Shown: one piece after another, positions 1 through 9,215 of the stretch | Position numbering within the stretch: the stretch's first letter is position 1 | How the letters are laid out: each line of letters opens with the position of its first letter | NCBI GenBank assembly: GCA_019247715.1 | Contig: JAFBAO010000051.1 | Location: forward strand, 43,057-107,056 | Origin: Caulobacteraceae bacterium | Lineage (GTDB): Bacteria; Pseudomonadota; Alphaproteobacteria; Caulobacterales; Caulobacteraceae | Reading direction: 5' to 3' | Length of the DNA stretch: 64,000 nt | The notes under the pieces: generated by a model | The model's database searches: none | What the model was told of the DNA's origin: nothing | The model's input: the letters and a program-made list of their open reading frames with translations, nothing else | Program-made: the position numbers and the translations under genes

Positions 1-1
1 T

Positions 2-940
2 GCGAGCCTGGCGTTGGCCTACGCCTCCTGGCGCTTCGTGGAGCAGCCCTTCCGCAGCCGAAGCTTCCGCCCTTCGCGCGCGGTGGTGATCGGCGGCGGC
101 CTGCTGGCGATGGCCCTGGCCGCCGCGCTCGGGGCCGCCGGCCTCGCCGCGAAGGGCTTCCCCGGCCGCTTCCCAGGCTTCGCCGAGAGCGCCGCCCGGC
201 AGGCGGGCGGACCGGAGGGCCTCTGCTTCCTCGACAACGATCCCGATCCCACCCGGTGGAGCGCCGCGGGCTGCACGCTCACGCACGGCGGGACGGAGAA
301 GGCGCTGCTCTGGGGGGATTCCTACGCCAACCACTACGCGACCGGGATAGAGGCCTACGCAGCGCAGATTCCCTACAGCGTCATGGAATATGCAGCCGCG
401 GGCTGCCCGCCGGTGCTCTCCTATTCGGCCTACAACCGCCCCGGCTGCCAGCGCTTCAACCAGCATGCCATCGCGATCATCCGCGAGCAGGGGATCCGGA
501 CGGTGGTGATGTCGGCGAGGTGGGCGGACCTCGAGCGGCGCGGGCTGGGCGGGCTCGCAGACACCCTGGCGGTTCTCTCGAAGCTGGGCGTCAACGTCTA
601 TGTGATCGGTCAAAGCCCAATGTTCACCGCCGACGTCCACGTGATTTCCTTCCGCGAGGGGGAGCGGGGGCGGGATGTCTGGCCGATCAGTTTCGATCCG
701 TCATTGAACCGCAGGCTGGCGGCGATCGCTGGGCCTGCGCGGTTCGTCGACCCCCTTCCGGGCCTTTGCCAGGGGACGATCTGTCCCTATCGCGAGCGCG
801 GCGAGTTTCTGTTCGCGGACGAGGGCCACTTTTCCCCGGCCGGCAGCCTGCGGGCGGTGGCGAGCTACTTCCCGCTGCTGCGGCGCTCGGCGCCGCCCGC
901 GCCGGCCCGCCAGGCCGCGGATTCAGCGATGCGCCGGTAG
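2..940 (+). CDS. Acyltransferase 3 / SGNH-domain protein, C-terminal part (5' end outside window)
   Basis: The frame is open to the left edge, so the gene starts upstream. The first residues (ALAYASWRFVEQPFR) are typical of the last membrane segment of acyltransferase-3 (OafA/ExoZ-like) proteins. One more hydrophobic segment follows, then a soluble SGNH-hydrolase-like domain: GDSYANH is the nucleophile block near nt 314-334, and DEGHFSPAG near nt 820-846 carries the catalytic Asp-x-x-His. Such proteins O-acetylate surface or exported polysaccharide at the inner membrane and periplasm. Its 3' end overlaps the convergent polymerase gene by 18 bp. The substrate is inferred from the neighbours only. 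Confidence 0.8.
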   Translation, partial: ASLALAYASWRFVEQPFRSRSFRPSRAVVIGGGLLAMALAAALGAAGLAAKGFPGRFPGFAESAARQAGGPEGLCFLDNDPDPTRWSAAGCTLTHGGTEKALLWGDSYANHYATGIEAYAAQIPYSVMEYAAAGCPPVLSYSAYNRPGCQRFNQHAIAIIREQGIRTVVMSARWADLERRGLGGLADTLAVLSKLGVNVYVIGQSPMFTADVHVISFREGERGRDVWPISFDPSLNRRLAAIAGPARFVDPLPGLCQGTICPYRERGEFLFADEGHFSPAGSLRAVASYFPLLRRSAPPAPARQAADSAMRR

Positions 941-2320
941 CGAGGGCCGCGGGCGGCGATAGGGAATCCGCGGTCTCGCCGCCGCGGGCGCGAATCCAGG
1001 CCGTGGACGCAGCGTGCGATAGGGTCGCCTGAGCGGGCTGGGGCGCGCCGGCGCCGCAACCAGCCGGGCGATCGGCTCGAACCCGAAACCCAGCGCCGCC
1101 ATCAGCAAGGTGGTCTCGAAGTCCACCGACGCCGGCATCAGGCTCTCGAATGGGGTGCGCGAGAGCTGGAACACCACCAGGCCCAGGTAGAACGCCGCGA
1201 CCAGCGACGGCTCGCGCACCGCCCGCCGCATCAGCCGTAGCAGCGCGAAGAGGAAGACCGCCAGCGTCAGGACGGCGCCGACCCAGCCGAAATGGATCAG
1301 CAGCTCGATCAGGGTGTTGTGGAAATTGAACCCCATCCGGGTCCCCACGTGGGCGTATTGCCAGATGCCCTCGGCGTCCAGATCGCCCTGAACCCAGAAG
1401 GCCTCGAACCCGCGACCGAACATCGGCCGCTCACGGACGAAATCCATGGCCCGGTACCAGAGGTAGCTGCGCCCGGTGAGGGTCGGATCCTTGTGGAAAA
1501 GGTTCAGGGCCTCGGCGGTGACGCTGTTGGCGAAGGCGTAGCCGAACATCCCGCCGGCGAGGAGCAGAAGGGCGAGGACCGCGCACACGACGCCGCGATT
1601 GCGTGGCCGGAAAGCTCCCAGAGAGGCGACCACGAGCAGCGTCGCGGCCGCCAGGGTGAAGGCGATGACGGCGCCGGCCGACCGCGAGAGGTAGACCATC
1701 AGAACTCCGATCGCCGCCAGGCCGAGCGCGGCGATGACGCCGGCCCAGAAGCGCCTGCGGAGCGAACAGGTCAGCAGGAAGACCGACAACAGCGCGCCGA
1801 GCGCCGCCGTCATGCCCAGCAGGTTCTTGCCCTCGTTGAGGCCGGTGAACGCCGTCTCGCCGCCGCTCATCGCCGAGCCCACCGTCACCGAATGGCCGAG
1901 CGTCAGGGAGACGAGGAGGTAGAGGCCGAACGCCCCGCAGGCGCCGGCCAGCAGCGCCGCCGGCCGCCGGCTCGCCGACATCAGAAGGCCGCCCGCCACG
2001 GTCATCACCAGCTCCAAGGCGTGCTTGAGCGTGACGTCCGGGTGGTCGGACCAGATGAGCGAAGCGAGCGCATAGGCCGGGATCAGCAGCAGCGCCCAGC
2101 GTCGCGCGAAGATCGCGACGGCCTCGCGCCGCCGAATCCACCCGTAGCCGAGGACGGCCGCGAACGACATCGCCGGCCCCGCCGTGGTCAGCTGCGGAAC
2201 GAACAGCAGCGGCAGCAGGATCGCGAAGGCGGCGAGCGCCTCGAAGACCCCGGAAGTCCAAAACACTGTTGGCGCGCCCGTCTGCGACGGCGCTGCGGCG
2301 GCTGGTGTGGCGGCGACCAA
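923..2320 (-). CDS. O-antigen ligase / ExoQ-like polysaccharide polymerase
   Basis: A 465-aa protein with about ten hydrophobic segments and a large periplasmic loop. The segment FHNTLIELLIHFGWVG near residues 330-350 matches the HxxxL region of O-antigen ligase/polymerase (Wzy_C) proteins. It probably joins lipid-linked repeat units in the periplasm, or ligates them to an acceptor. It is divergent from the Wza-type gene, with about 170 bp between them that must hold both promoters. The C-terminus is long and Arg/Pro-rich. Whether it is a polymerase or a ligase cannot be decided from sequence alone; the adjoining Wza/Wzc genes favour polymerase. Confidence 0.8.
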   Translation of the reverse strand: MVAATPAAAAPSQTGAPTVFWTSGVFEALAAFAILLPLLFVPQLTTAGPAMSFAAVLGYGWIRRREAVAIFARRWALLLIPAYALASLIWSDHPDVTLKHALELVMTVAGGLLMSASRRPAALLAGACGAFGLYLLVSLTLGHSVTVGSAMSGGETAFTGLNEGKNLLGMTAALGALLSVFLLTCSLRRRFWAGVIAALGLAAIGVLMVYLSRSAGAVIAFTLAAATLLVVASLGAFRPRNRGVVCAVLALLLLAGGMFGYAFANSVTAEALNLFHKDPTLTGRSYLWYRAMDFVRERPMFGRGFEAFWVQGDLDAEGIWQYAHVGTRMGFNFHNTLIELLIHFGWVGAVLTLAVFLFALLRLMRRAVREPSLVAAFYLGLVVFQLSRTPFESLMPASVDFETTLLMAALGFGFEPIARLVAAPARPSPLRRPYRTLRPRPGFAPAAARPRIPYRRPRPSLPAHR

Positions 2321-2492
2321 GTCGGGGACCCCTCGCAGAGCTTCGGCACGGCCTTAACTGCCCTCGCGAAGCCTGGTTCCTGCGCACGGGAACGCAGACG
2401 CGGCCAGCGGAGTTTTAGCCAAACGGAGGGACCCGGCCGCCGGCGGCGCTGACGGCGGTCGGGTTCCGAGTCGGCTTTTCGGGAGGCCTCCG

Positions 2493-3200
2493 ATGAAAAC
2501 ACGGCTGGAGCGGGCGCCGATCGCGGGCGCCTTGGCCGTCTTCCTGCTTCTGCTGCTGGCCGCCCGGCCTGCGGAGGCGGGCGATCCGGCGCCGCCGTCG
2601 ATGGTCAGTCCGACGACCCTCAACACCACTTCGGCCTCGTCGGTCTCGGCGGACTACAAGATCGGACCCGACGACCAGCTGGACGTCAACGTCTTCCAGA
2701 TCGGCGACCTCAGCCGCACCGTGCAGGTGGATTCCGGGGGCAAGATCCTGCTGCCGCTGATCGGCCAGATGAACGCCACCGGCCGCACGGCCGGGGAGCT
2801 CTCGCAGGACATCGCCGCCGAGCTTAGAAAGAAATACGTGAAGAACCCGCTGGTCACCGTCACCGTGAAGGATGCGGCCAGCCAGAGGGTCACGGTGGAC
2901 GGCTCGGTGCTCGCGCCGGGGATCTATCCCTTGCCCGGCCCCACCACCCTCATGCAGGCGATCGCCCTCGCCAAGGGGACCGATCCGAAGACGGCGCAGG
3001 AGCACAAGGTGTCGTTGTACCGGCTGGTCGACGGGACGCGGTACGGTACGACTTACGATCTGGCGGCCATCCGCGCGGGGCGCGCGCCCGATCCGCAAGT
3101 CTACGGCCGCGACATCATCATCGTGCCGGGCTCCGGGATGAAGACTCTCTGGCACGAGTTCTTGAACGTGGCGCCGATCATTGCCTGGGCGCATCCCTAG
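2493..3200 (+). CDS. Wza/ExoF-type polysaccharide export protein
   Basis: A 235-aa protein with a clear Sec signal peptide (hydrophobic run about residues 10-25, cleavage near AEAG). A Poly_export domain begins YKIGPDDQLDVNVF (about residue 52) and an SLBB-type domain follows from about residue 130 (VTVDGSVLAPGIYPLPGPTT). Proteins of this family form the periplasmic/outer-membrane channel for exopolysaccharide. It lacks a lipobox and is shorter than E. coli Wza, so it resembles GumB/ExoF/HfsD-type exporters. The start is supported by GGGAGG about 10 nt upstream. The Wzc partner follows 259 bp downstream. Confidence 0.88.
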   Translation: MKTRLERAPIAGALAVFLLLLLAARPAEAGDPAPPSMVSPTTLNTTSASSVSADYKIGPDDQLDVNVFQIGDLSRTVQVDSGGKILLPLIGQMNATGRTAGELSQDIAAELRKKYVKNPLVTVTVKDAASQRVTVDGSVLAPGIYPLPGPTTLMQAIALAKGTDPKTAQEHKVSLYRLVDGTRYGTTYDLAAIRAGRAPDPQVYGRDIIIVPGSGMKTLWHEFLNVAPIIAWAHP

Positions 3201-3459
3201 CGGCGATGGAGGGATCGAAGGCTCTCACTGCGCTTTTCTTATGGGGGGTGGAAGACGCGCGTGCGGAACCAACCCGCACTGTTCGGGGTTTCGCAAGCGA
3301 GGCCGCAGACCTTGGTCGAGCGACGGCGCCTGGGGTCGCCGGAGTCGAACGAGGGGGGGCCGGGAGACCTTCCCGACTATCCAGAGGCGCGTAGCGATCG
3401 CCGATCCAGCCAGTCGCAACAGGTCGCTCTAGAGGTATTCGAGCAGTATCGGGACGAGC

Positions 3460-5670
3460 ATGACCAGTCTAATCGCAAGCCCGCCGCAGCTGCCCGCCGA
3501 ACGCGAGGCGCACCTTCCGGCTCCCGTCAACGAGGGACCGCGAGCCCGAGAGATAATCGGAATCATCCTGCAACGGCTTTGGCTGGCGCTGGGGGTCGGC
3601 TTCGTGGCGGCGTTGCTGGTCCTCGTGATGCTGTGGCGGATGACGCCGACCTATGTCGCCACGGGCTCGGTGATGATCGAGCCGAAGCGCGAGAACCTGG
3701 CGAAGACCAACACCTCCGAGAACGACCAGGGCCTGCCGCCGGACACCAGCGCGATCGACAGCCAGGTCGAGGTCCTGAAATCGCCGGCGCTGGCCGAGGC
3801 GGTGACCCGCAGGCTCAAGCTCTACGACGACCCTGAGTTCAATTCGGCCGCGCGCGGGCCGGGTCCGTCGCCGGCGCCGAGCTCTGTAGACGTGGCGCGG
3901 GTGGCGCAGAACGTGCTCGGCCACACCCGGATCAAGCGGGTCGGCCTGACCTACGTCGTGAACGTGGGCTTCGCCGCCCACACGCCGCTGAAGGCCGAGC
4001 GGATCGCCAACGCCTACATGGACACCTATCTCCAGCGCCAGCTGGACGACAAGATCGCGGCGGTGACCAAGGCCAACACCGACCTTGGCGGCCAGGTCGA
4101 GCGCCTGCGCGAGGAGGACGAGGCCGCTCAGGCGCGCCTCGCCCAGTACAAGATCGACCACAACCTGTTCAGCGCCCAGGGCGCGACCATGGCCGAGCAG
4201 GAGGTCTCCAATCTCAACCAGCAGATCGCCCAGGCGCGGGCCGATGCGGCTGAGAAGCAGGCGCGGCTCGATGCGGCGATGTCGCAGGTTCGTCGCGGCG
4301 GCGGCGGCGCCGACGTCGGCGCGGCGGTGGTCAACGACACCATCCGGGCGCTGCGCCAGCAGGAGGCCGAGAAGAGCCAGCAGCTCGCCCAGCTGCAGGC
4401 GATCTTCCAGCCCGAATATCCCGAGGTCCAGAAGACCCAGGCCGAGTTGAACGACATCCGGACCCAGATCCAGGCGGAGCTGAACCGGATCCTCTCGAGC
4501 GTCCACGCGGACGCCCAGGCCTCCGCCCAGAGGGAAGGCTCGCTCATCGGGAGCCGCGGCTCCGCGCAAGGCGGCCTCGTCGCCAACAACAAGGCCGAGG
4601 TGGGGATGCTGGCGCTGCAGCAACGCGCCGACGCCGCCAAACAGATCTACGAGGCCTACCTCAACCGCGCGAATCTCCTCGCTTCCGAGGGCTCCCTCCA
4701 GCAGTCCGACGCGGTCGTCACCTCCCTGGCCGCCCTGCCGCTGAAGCCGACCTCGCCCAACATGCGGATCGGGGCCGCGCTGGCGATCCTGCTCGGCCTC
4801 CTCGCCGGCGGCTTTGCGGTGTTCGTCACCGAAATGTGGGATCGGCGGCTGCGCAGCCGCGGCGACGTCGAGGCGAGGCTGGGCGTGCCGTTCGCCGGGG
4901 TCATTCCCCAGGTCCCGGCCAGGGCGATGTTCAGCCGCCAGGACAACCGCAGCCAGATCGCCAAGATCGCCAAGGGCCTCATCGAAAGCCCCTACTCCAG
5001 CTTCGCCGAGAGCTTCCGCAACCTGCGCGCCTTCCTCACCTATTCCGACAGCGCTCCGAACGCCAAGGTGCTCGGCGTCACCTCCTCCGTCCCGCGCGAG
5101 GGCAAGACCATCTCCTCCCTCTGCCTGGCGCGAACGCTCGCCTTCAGCGGCGCGCGCGTGGTGGTGATCGACTGCGACCTGCGCAAGCGAGGGCTCTCGC
5201 AGCTCACCGGCCACCGTCCCGTCGGCCTGGTCGAGGTGATCCAGGGCAAGGCCAAGCTGGACGAGGCGCTCATCTGCGATCGGCCGTCGGGCGCCTGGAT
5301 CCTGCCGTCGGCGCCGATGACCACGCTGCCCCACGATCTGTTCTCCGACCCGGGGACGGATCGGCTGTTCGAGAACCTCGCCCCGCATTTCGACCAGATC
5401 ATCCTCGAGCTGCCCCCCGTGCTGGGGCTGGCGGACGCGCGGATCCTTGCCGCCAAGGCCGACCGCGTCCTCTACCTCATCCAGTGGAACAAGACGCCGG
5501 CCCGGACCGCGCAGTCGGGGCTGGACGTGCTGCATGAGCTCGGCGCCAACGTGGTGGGGGCCGCGCTCACCCAGGTCAACATCCGCCAGCAGGCCCGGTA
5601 CGGCTACTGCGACAGCAGCGACTACTTCAGCTACTTCACGCAGTACTACATGGTCCCGGACGGACGTTAG
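3460..5670 (+). CDS. Wzc/ExoP-type chain-length determinant with BY-kinase domain
   Basis: A 736-aa protein: an N-terminal Wzz region with a membrane segment at about residues 33-55, long coiled coils (about 200-400, rich in Gln/Ala/Glu), a second membrane segment at about 430-450, then a cytoplasmic BY-kinase. Walker A is SSVPREGKT (about 542-550) and Walker A' is VVVIDCDLRKR (about 568). The C-terminal 25 residues hold six tyrosines, as expected for the autophosphorylated tail. The usual Walker B Asp (IDTPPV in the family) reads ELPPV here. It should control polymerisation and export together with the Wza-type protein. Kinase and Wzz parts are fused in one chain, unlike split HfsA/HfsB systems. 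Confidence 0.9.
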   Translation: MTSLIASPPQLPAEREAHLPAPVNEGPRAREIIGIILQRLWLALGVGFVAALLVLVMLWRMTPTYVATGSVMIEPKRENLAKTNTSENDQGLPPDTSAIDSQVEVLKSPALAEAVTRRLKLYDDPEFNSAARGPGPSPAPSSVDVARVAQNVLGHTRIKRVGLTYVVNVGFAAHTPLKAERIANAYMDTYLQRQLDDKIAAVTKANTDLGGQVERLREEDEAAQARLAQYKIDHNLFSAQGATMAEQEVSNLNQQIAQARADAAEKQARLDAAMSQVRRGGGGADVGAAVVNDTIRALRQQEAEKSQQLAQLQAIFQPEYPEVQKTQAELNDIRTQIQAELNRILSSVHADAQASAQREGSLIGSRGSAQGGLVANNKAEVGMLALQQRADAAKQIYEAYLNRANLLASEGSLQQSDAVVTSLAALPLKPTSPNMRIGAALAILLGLLAGGFAVFVTEMWDRRLRSRGDVEARLGVPFAGVIPQVPARAMFSRQDNRSQIAKIAKGLIESPYSSFAESFRNLRAFLTYSDSAPNAKVLGVTSSVPREGKTISSLCLARTLAFSGARVVVIDCDLRKRGLSQLTGHRPVGLVEVIQGKAKLDEALICDRPSGAWILPSAPMTTLPHDLFSDPGTDRLFENLAPHFDQIILELPPVLGLADARILAAKADRVLYLIQWNKTPARTAQSGLDVLHELGANVVGAALTQVNIRQQARYGYCDSSDYFSYFTQYYMVPDGR

Positions 5671-5681
5671 CCGGCCGCCCG

Positions 5682-6581
5682 ATGCCGGAGCTGAGCTTCC
5701 AACACCGACGCAGGATGCGCGCCTTCGGCCTCGCCGGCGGCGGGGCGGCCGCGGTGGCGGCGCTGCTTCTGGCGGCGCTGATCGCCCTCACGGCCGGTCC
5801 GCGGCCCAGCCTCGCCCAGGCCTCGGCGCCGCTCTTGCGCGCCCCGGACGGCAGGGCGCTCGCCATGACCTTCGAGGCCGATTTCCGAAGGCCGCAGGAC
5901 GCCCCCGGGCGAAGCCGCCTCTGGCGGACGACCTACGGCGACGGCCACGACAACGGGCCCAGCCAGCGCAACATCTCCAGCAACCACGAGCTGCAGGTCT
6001 ACATCGATCCCGATTATGCGGCCGAACTCAATCCGCTCGCCGTCCGCGACGGGGTGCTCGAGATCACCGCCCGCCCCACTCCAGAGATCCAGGCGGCGAA
6101 GCTCTGGGGCTTTCGCTACATCTCGGGCCTGATCACCACCCAGCCCTCGTTCGCCCAGCGGTACGGCTATTTCGAGATCAGCGCCCGGCTGCCGCAGGGC
6201 AAGGGCCTGTGGCCGGCGCTCTGGATGTTGCCGGCCGACATGACCTGGCCGCCCGAGATCGACATCATGGAGAGCATCGGCGATCCGCTGACCGCCTACA
6301 TGTCCGTGCACGGCAAGGCCGCGAGCCCCTACACCAAACAGGTGACGCTGGCCGACAGGGGCTTCCACACCTACGCCGTCAGCTGGGATGCGCGCGAGCT
6401 CGTCTGGTACGTCGACGGGGCCGAGGTGTCGCGTCAGCCCACCCCGCCGGACATGGACAAACCGATGTACCTGCTGGCCAACCTGGCGGTGGGCGGGATC
6501 TGGCCCGGGGCGCCGGACGAGGCGACCCGCTTTCCCGCCACATTCGCGATCCGCTACATTCGGGCCTACAAGTTCGCCTGA
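5682..6581 (+). CDS. Secreted glycoside hydrolase family 16 protein
   Basis: A 299-aa protein with an N-terminal hydrophobic signal (about residues 15-45) and a GH16 domain. The catalytic signature EIDIME lies at residues 192-197, with nucleophile and acid/base Glu at 192 and 197; the flanking GKGLWPALWML and WYVDGAEV blocks are also typical. GH16 enzymes cleave beta-1,3/1,4-glucans or related glycans. It starts 11 nt after the Wzc stop, so it is probably co-transcribed and may trim or release the exported polymer, as ExoK does for succinoglycan. An ATG 11 codons in is an alternative start. The substrate is unknown. Confidence 0.88.
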   Translation: MPELSFQHRRRMRAFGLAGGGAAAVAALLLAALIALTAGPRPSLAQASAPLLRAPDGRALAMTFEADFRRPQDAPGRSRLWRTTYGDGHDNGPSQRNISSNHELQVYIDPDYAAELNPLAVRDGVLEITARPTPEIQAAKLWGFRYISGLITTQPSFAQRYGYFEISARLPQGKGLWPALWMLPADMTWPPEIDIMESIGDPLTAYMSVHGKAASPYTKQVTLADRGFHTYAVSWDARELVWYVDGAEVSRQPTPPDMDKPMYLLANLAVGGIWPGAPDEATRFPATFAIRYIRAYKFA

Positions 6582-6604
6582 GCGGAGCGGCTTGCCCGAG
6601 CGGT

Positions 6605-6835
6605 CTAGGCAGGGCCCGGGCTGGGCGTCCAGCGCGGCTCGCCCTGCTCGAGGGGCTCGCTCTCGCCCCGGCGGGTGCGCTGAAGCCGCCGGCGTGCGCG
6701 CCGGGCCGCCATGATCGCCGCCTTCTTGGCGGCCGCCTTGGTGAAGGCGAAGCCGCTGGCGACGCGCCCGCCGTCCTCGTGCACGCGCCAGCGCCAGGTT
6801 TGCGGCAGCCGGCTTTTCCTCACGCTGTAAAGCAT
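6605..6835 (-). CDS. Small conserved-looking basic protein, unknown function
   Basis: A 76-aa frame starting MLYSVRKSRLPQTWRWRVHE, with a middle run very rich in Ala, Lys and Arg (FTKAAAKKAAIMAARRARRR). The first half looks like a small beta-strand unit (W-x-W, G-x-V-A-S-G-F-A). The frame is open for another 73 codons upstream, but those residues are Arg-rich and look like background. It is divergent from the MFS gene. I do not recognise a family, so this is a tentative call based on composition and a plausible start. Confidence 0.42.
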   Translation of the reverse strand: MLYSVRKSRLPQTWRWRVHEDGGRVASGFAFTKAAAKKAAIMAARRARRRLQRTRRGESEPLEQGEPRWTPSPGPA

Positions 6836-7040
6836 CGGCAGGCCACCCGAGCGCCAGCGCCCCAGACCATAACCATCGCGGCGCCGGATCGTTCCGCCGC
6901 GCAAGGGCGGGCCCGTCGTCGCGGAGGCGAAGCTGCGCATGCGTCTTGAGAGGCGGGCAGAGTCTGTTACGACGACGCCGTCAGCCTGCCTTCGCCGCGC
7001 GCGGAGCGGGCGCTCCTGGTGGCGAGGAAACCTGAGGGCC

Positions 7041-8372
7041 GTGGATAACGCCATCGATCTTGGGCGTCCGGAGCCTCTCGAAGCCCCCTCGTCCTCGGAG
7101 CTCGAGGCGGAGGCCGCCTACGAGCGGTTCGTCTGGGCGAACCTACCCCGAAATTTCGCCGGCCACTTCATCCACGGCATGCTGGGAATGACCGGGTTCC
7201 GGTTGTTCAACGCCCCCACCTTCCTGCCCGCCTATCTGCTGCAGCTCACCCATTCGCCGTTCCTGGTGGCTTCCGGCCAAGCGCTTCAGCAGATGGGCGG
7301 CGTGGTTTCGCCGGTGGTGGGCGCGACGGTCATCGAGCATCGCAAGAAGGTGCTGCCGGTCTCGATGCTGATGGGCACCTTGATGCGCCTGCCGATCCTC
7401 GGGATCGCGATCGCCGGCTGGACGCTCGCGGCCCACCCGGGGGCGGAGGCCGCGACGATCCTGGCCTTCCTCTTCCTGATGGGACTCTTCTCCGGGGCCC
7501 AGCAGGTGGCCTTCCAGATGCTGCTGGCCAAGGTGATCCCCATCCGGCGTCGCGGCCGCCTGCAGGCGCTCAGGAACGCGGCCGGCGGCGCGGTCGCGGC
7601 GTGCCTCGCCTGGGCGGCCGGACACTACCTGATCCAGGGCGACATGTTCGGCAACGGTTATTCGACCACCTTCCTGCTCGCATTCCTGCTGACCAGCGCC
7701 GGCCTCTCCGCGGTGCGGCTTCTGGTGCGCGAGCCCGAGCCTCCGACGTTGCGTCCGAAACGGCGGCTGCGCGACCGGGTGCGCGACTTCCCCGGCCTGC
7801 TCGCCGCCGACCGCGACTACCGATACTTCATGGTGGCCCAGACCTGCGCCGTGACCGGCCGCATCGCGGCGCCTTTCTACATCCTCTACGCGGCCCATGT
7901 GATGGAGCTCTCGGGCAAGAACCTGGGCCTGGCGACCTTCGCCTTCCTGGGCGCCGATACGGTGACCAACATCATCTGGGGCTTCATGGGCGACCGCTGG
8001 GGCTTCCGCTCCACCTTCGTGGGCGCGCTGGGCCTGTGGATCGCCGCCACCGTCCTCTTGATCGTGGCGCCCAGCATGGCGCTCGTGCTGCTCGCCTTCT
8101 TTGGCCTGGGTTCGGCCCAGTCGGGCTTCCTGATGAGCTCCCAGACCATGGTCTTGGAGTTCGGCGCTCGCGACGACGTGCCGATGCGGCTCGCCCTTTC
8201 CTCGACGGCTCAGGGCCTGATGTCCACGCTCGGCCCCCTGGTCGGGGGGGTGGTGGCGGCGTCGTTCGGCTACCTGCCGGTGTTCTGGATCTCGATCGCG
8301 TTCGAGGCGATGGCGCTTTGTATTCTCGTCACCCGCGTGCGCGAGCCGCGCTTCAGGCGCGCCGAGGCTTGA
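7041..8372 (+). CDS. MFS transporter
   Basis: A membrane protein of 443 aa with about 12 hydrophobic segments arranged as two six-helix halves and a basic cytoplasmic loop in the middle (PKRRLRDRVRDF). This is the layout of a major facilitator. The chosen start is the GTG giving VDNAIDLG, because CTGAGG lies just upstream; an ATG 34 codons earlier is in frame but its residues are Arg-rich and unlike coding sequence. The gene is convergent with map (15 bp between them). Nothing in the sequence shows the substrate. Confidence 0.85.
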   Translation: MDNAIDLGRPEPLEAPSSSELEAEAAYERFVWANLPRNFAGHFIHGMLGMTGFRLFNAPTFLPAYLLQLTHSPFLVASGQALQQMGGVVSPVVGATVIEHRKKVLPVSMLMGTLMRLPILGIAIAGWTLAAHPGAEAATILAFLFLMGLFSGAQQVAFQMLLAKVIPIRRRGRLQALRNAAGGAVAACLAWAAGHYLIQGDMFGNGYSTTFLLAFLLTSAGLSAVRLLVREPEPPTLRPKRRLRDRVRDFPGLLAADRDYRYFMVAQTCAVTGRIAAPFYILYAAHVMELSGKNLGLATFAFLGADTVTNIIWGFMGDRWGFRSTFVGALGLWIAATVLLIVAPSMALVLLAFFGLGSAQSGFLMSSQTMVLEFGARDDVPMRLALSSTAQGLMSTLGPLVGGVVAASFGYLPVFWISIAFEAMALCILVTRVREPRFRRAEA

Positions 8373-8387
8373 TCCGGCGGCCGCGCC

Positions 8388-9212
8388 TCAGCCGGCGATC
8401 GGGGGTTTGAAGAGGCCGGCCGGCGAGGCGGTGAAGACCTCGACGCCGGTCTCGGTGACGCCCACCGTGTGCTCGCACTGGGCGGAAAGCGACTTGTCGC
8501 GGGTGACCGCCGTCCAGCCGTCGGCCAGCAGCTTCACCTGATGCTTGCCGAGGTTCACCATCGGCTCGATGGTGAAGAACATCCCGGGCTTCAGCACCGG
8601 TCCGGTTCCGGCTCGGCCGTAGTGCAGGATGTTCGGCGCGTCGTGGAACACCCGCCCGACGCCGTGCCCGCAGAAGTCGCGCACCACGCTGCAGCGCTGA
8701 GCCTCCACATAGGCCTGGATCGCCGCGCCGATGTCGCCGACACCCGCGCCCGGCTTCACGGCCGCCAGCCCCTGGGCGAGGGCTTCGTAGGTGACGTCCA
8801 CCAGCCGCCGCGCCCGGGCCGAGACCTCGCCGACCCCGTACATCCGCGACGTGTCGCCGTGCCAGCCGTCGACGATCACGGTGACGTCGATGTTGACGAT
8901 GTCGCCCTCGCGCAGGGTCCTGGGCCCCGGTATGCCGTGGCAGACCACGTGGTTGGGCGAGATGCAGAGGGTGTGGCCGTAGCCTTTGTAGAAGAGGCAG
9001 GCGGGTAGGGCGCCGGCGTCCAGGACGAACTCGCGGGCCAGCCGGTCGAGATCCTCGGTCACCACCCCGGGGCGCACCTCGGGGACCAGCATGTCGAGGC
9101 ACTCCGCCGCCAGCTGGCCGGCCCGCCGCATGCCCTCGAACGCCTCGGCGGCATGGAGCTTGACGGCGCCGGTGCGCATCGAAGCTTCCAGCGCGTCGTC
9201 GACAAAGGCCAT
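8388..9212 (-). CDS. map: Type I methionine aminopeptidase
   Basis: A 274-aa cytosolic enzyme that removes the initiator Met from nascent proteins. The full metal-ligand set is visible: D109 (NIDVT), D120 (GDTSRM), H183 (GHGVGRVFH), E216 (FTIEPM) and E247 (CEHTV), with the conserved H92 in VCHGIPG. Its length is typical of proteobacterial MAP-Ia. It follows sfsA with only 3 bp between stop and start, so the two form an operon. Confidence 0.96.
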   Translation of the reverse strand: MAFVDDALEASMRTGAVKLHAAEAFEGMRRAGQLAAECLDMLVPEVRPGVVTEDLDRLAREFVLDAGALPACLFYKGYGHTLCISPNHVVCHGIPGPRTLREGDIVNIDVTVIVDGWHGDTSRMYGVGEVSARARRLVDVTYEALAQGLAAVKPGAGVGDIGAAIQAYVEAQRCSVVRDFCGHGVGRVFHDAPNILHYGRAGTGPVLKPGMFFTIEPMVNLGKHQVKLLADGWTAVTRDKSLSAQCEHTVGVTETGVEVFTASPAGLFKPPIAG

Positions 9213-9215
9213 GGT

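Noticed and set aside
3201..3459. Riboswitch or small gene between the Wza- and Wzc-type genes
   Set aside because: No conserved aptamer pattern and no coding-like frame were seen; only scattered G-rich runs.
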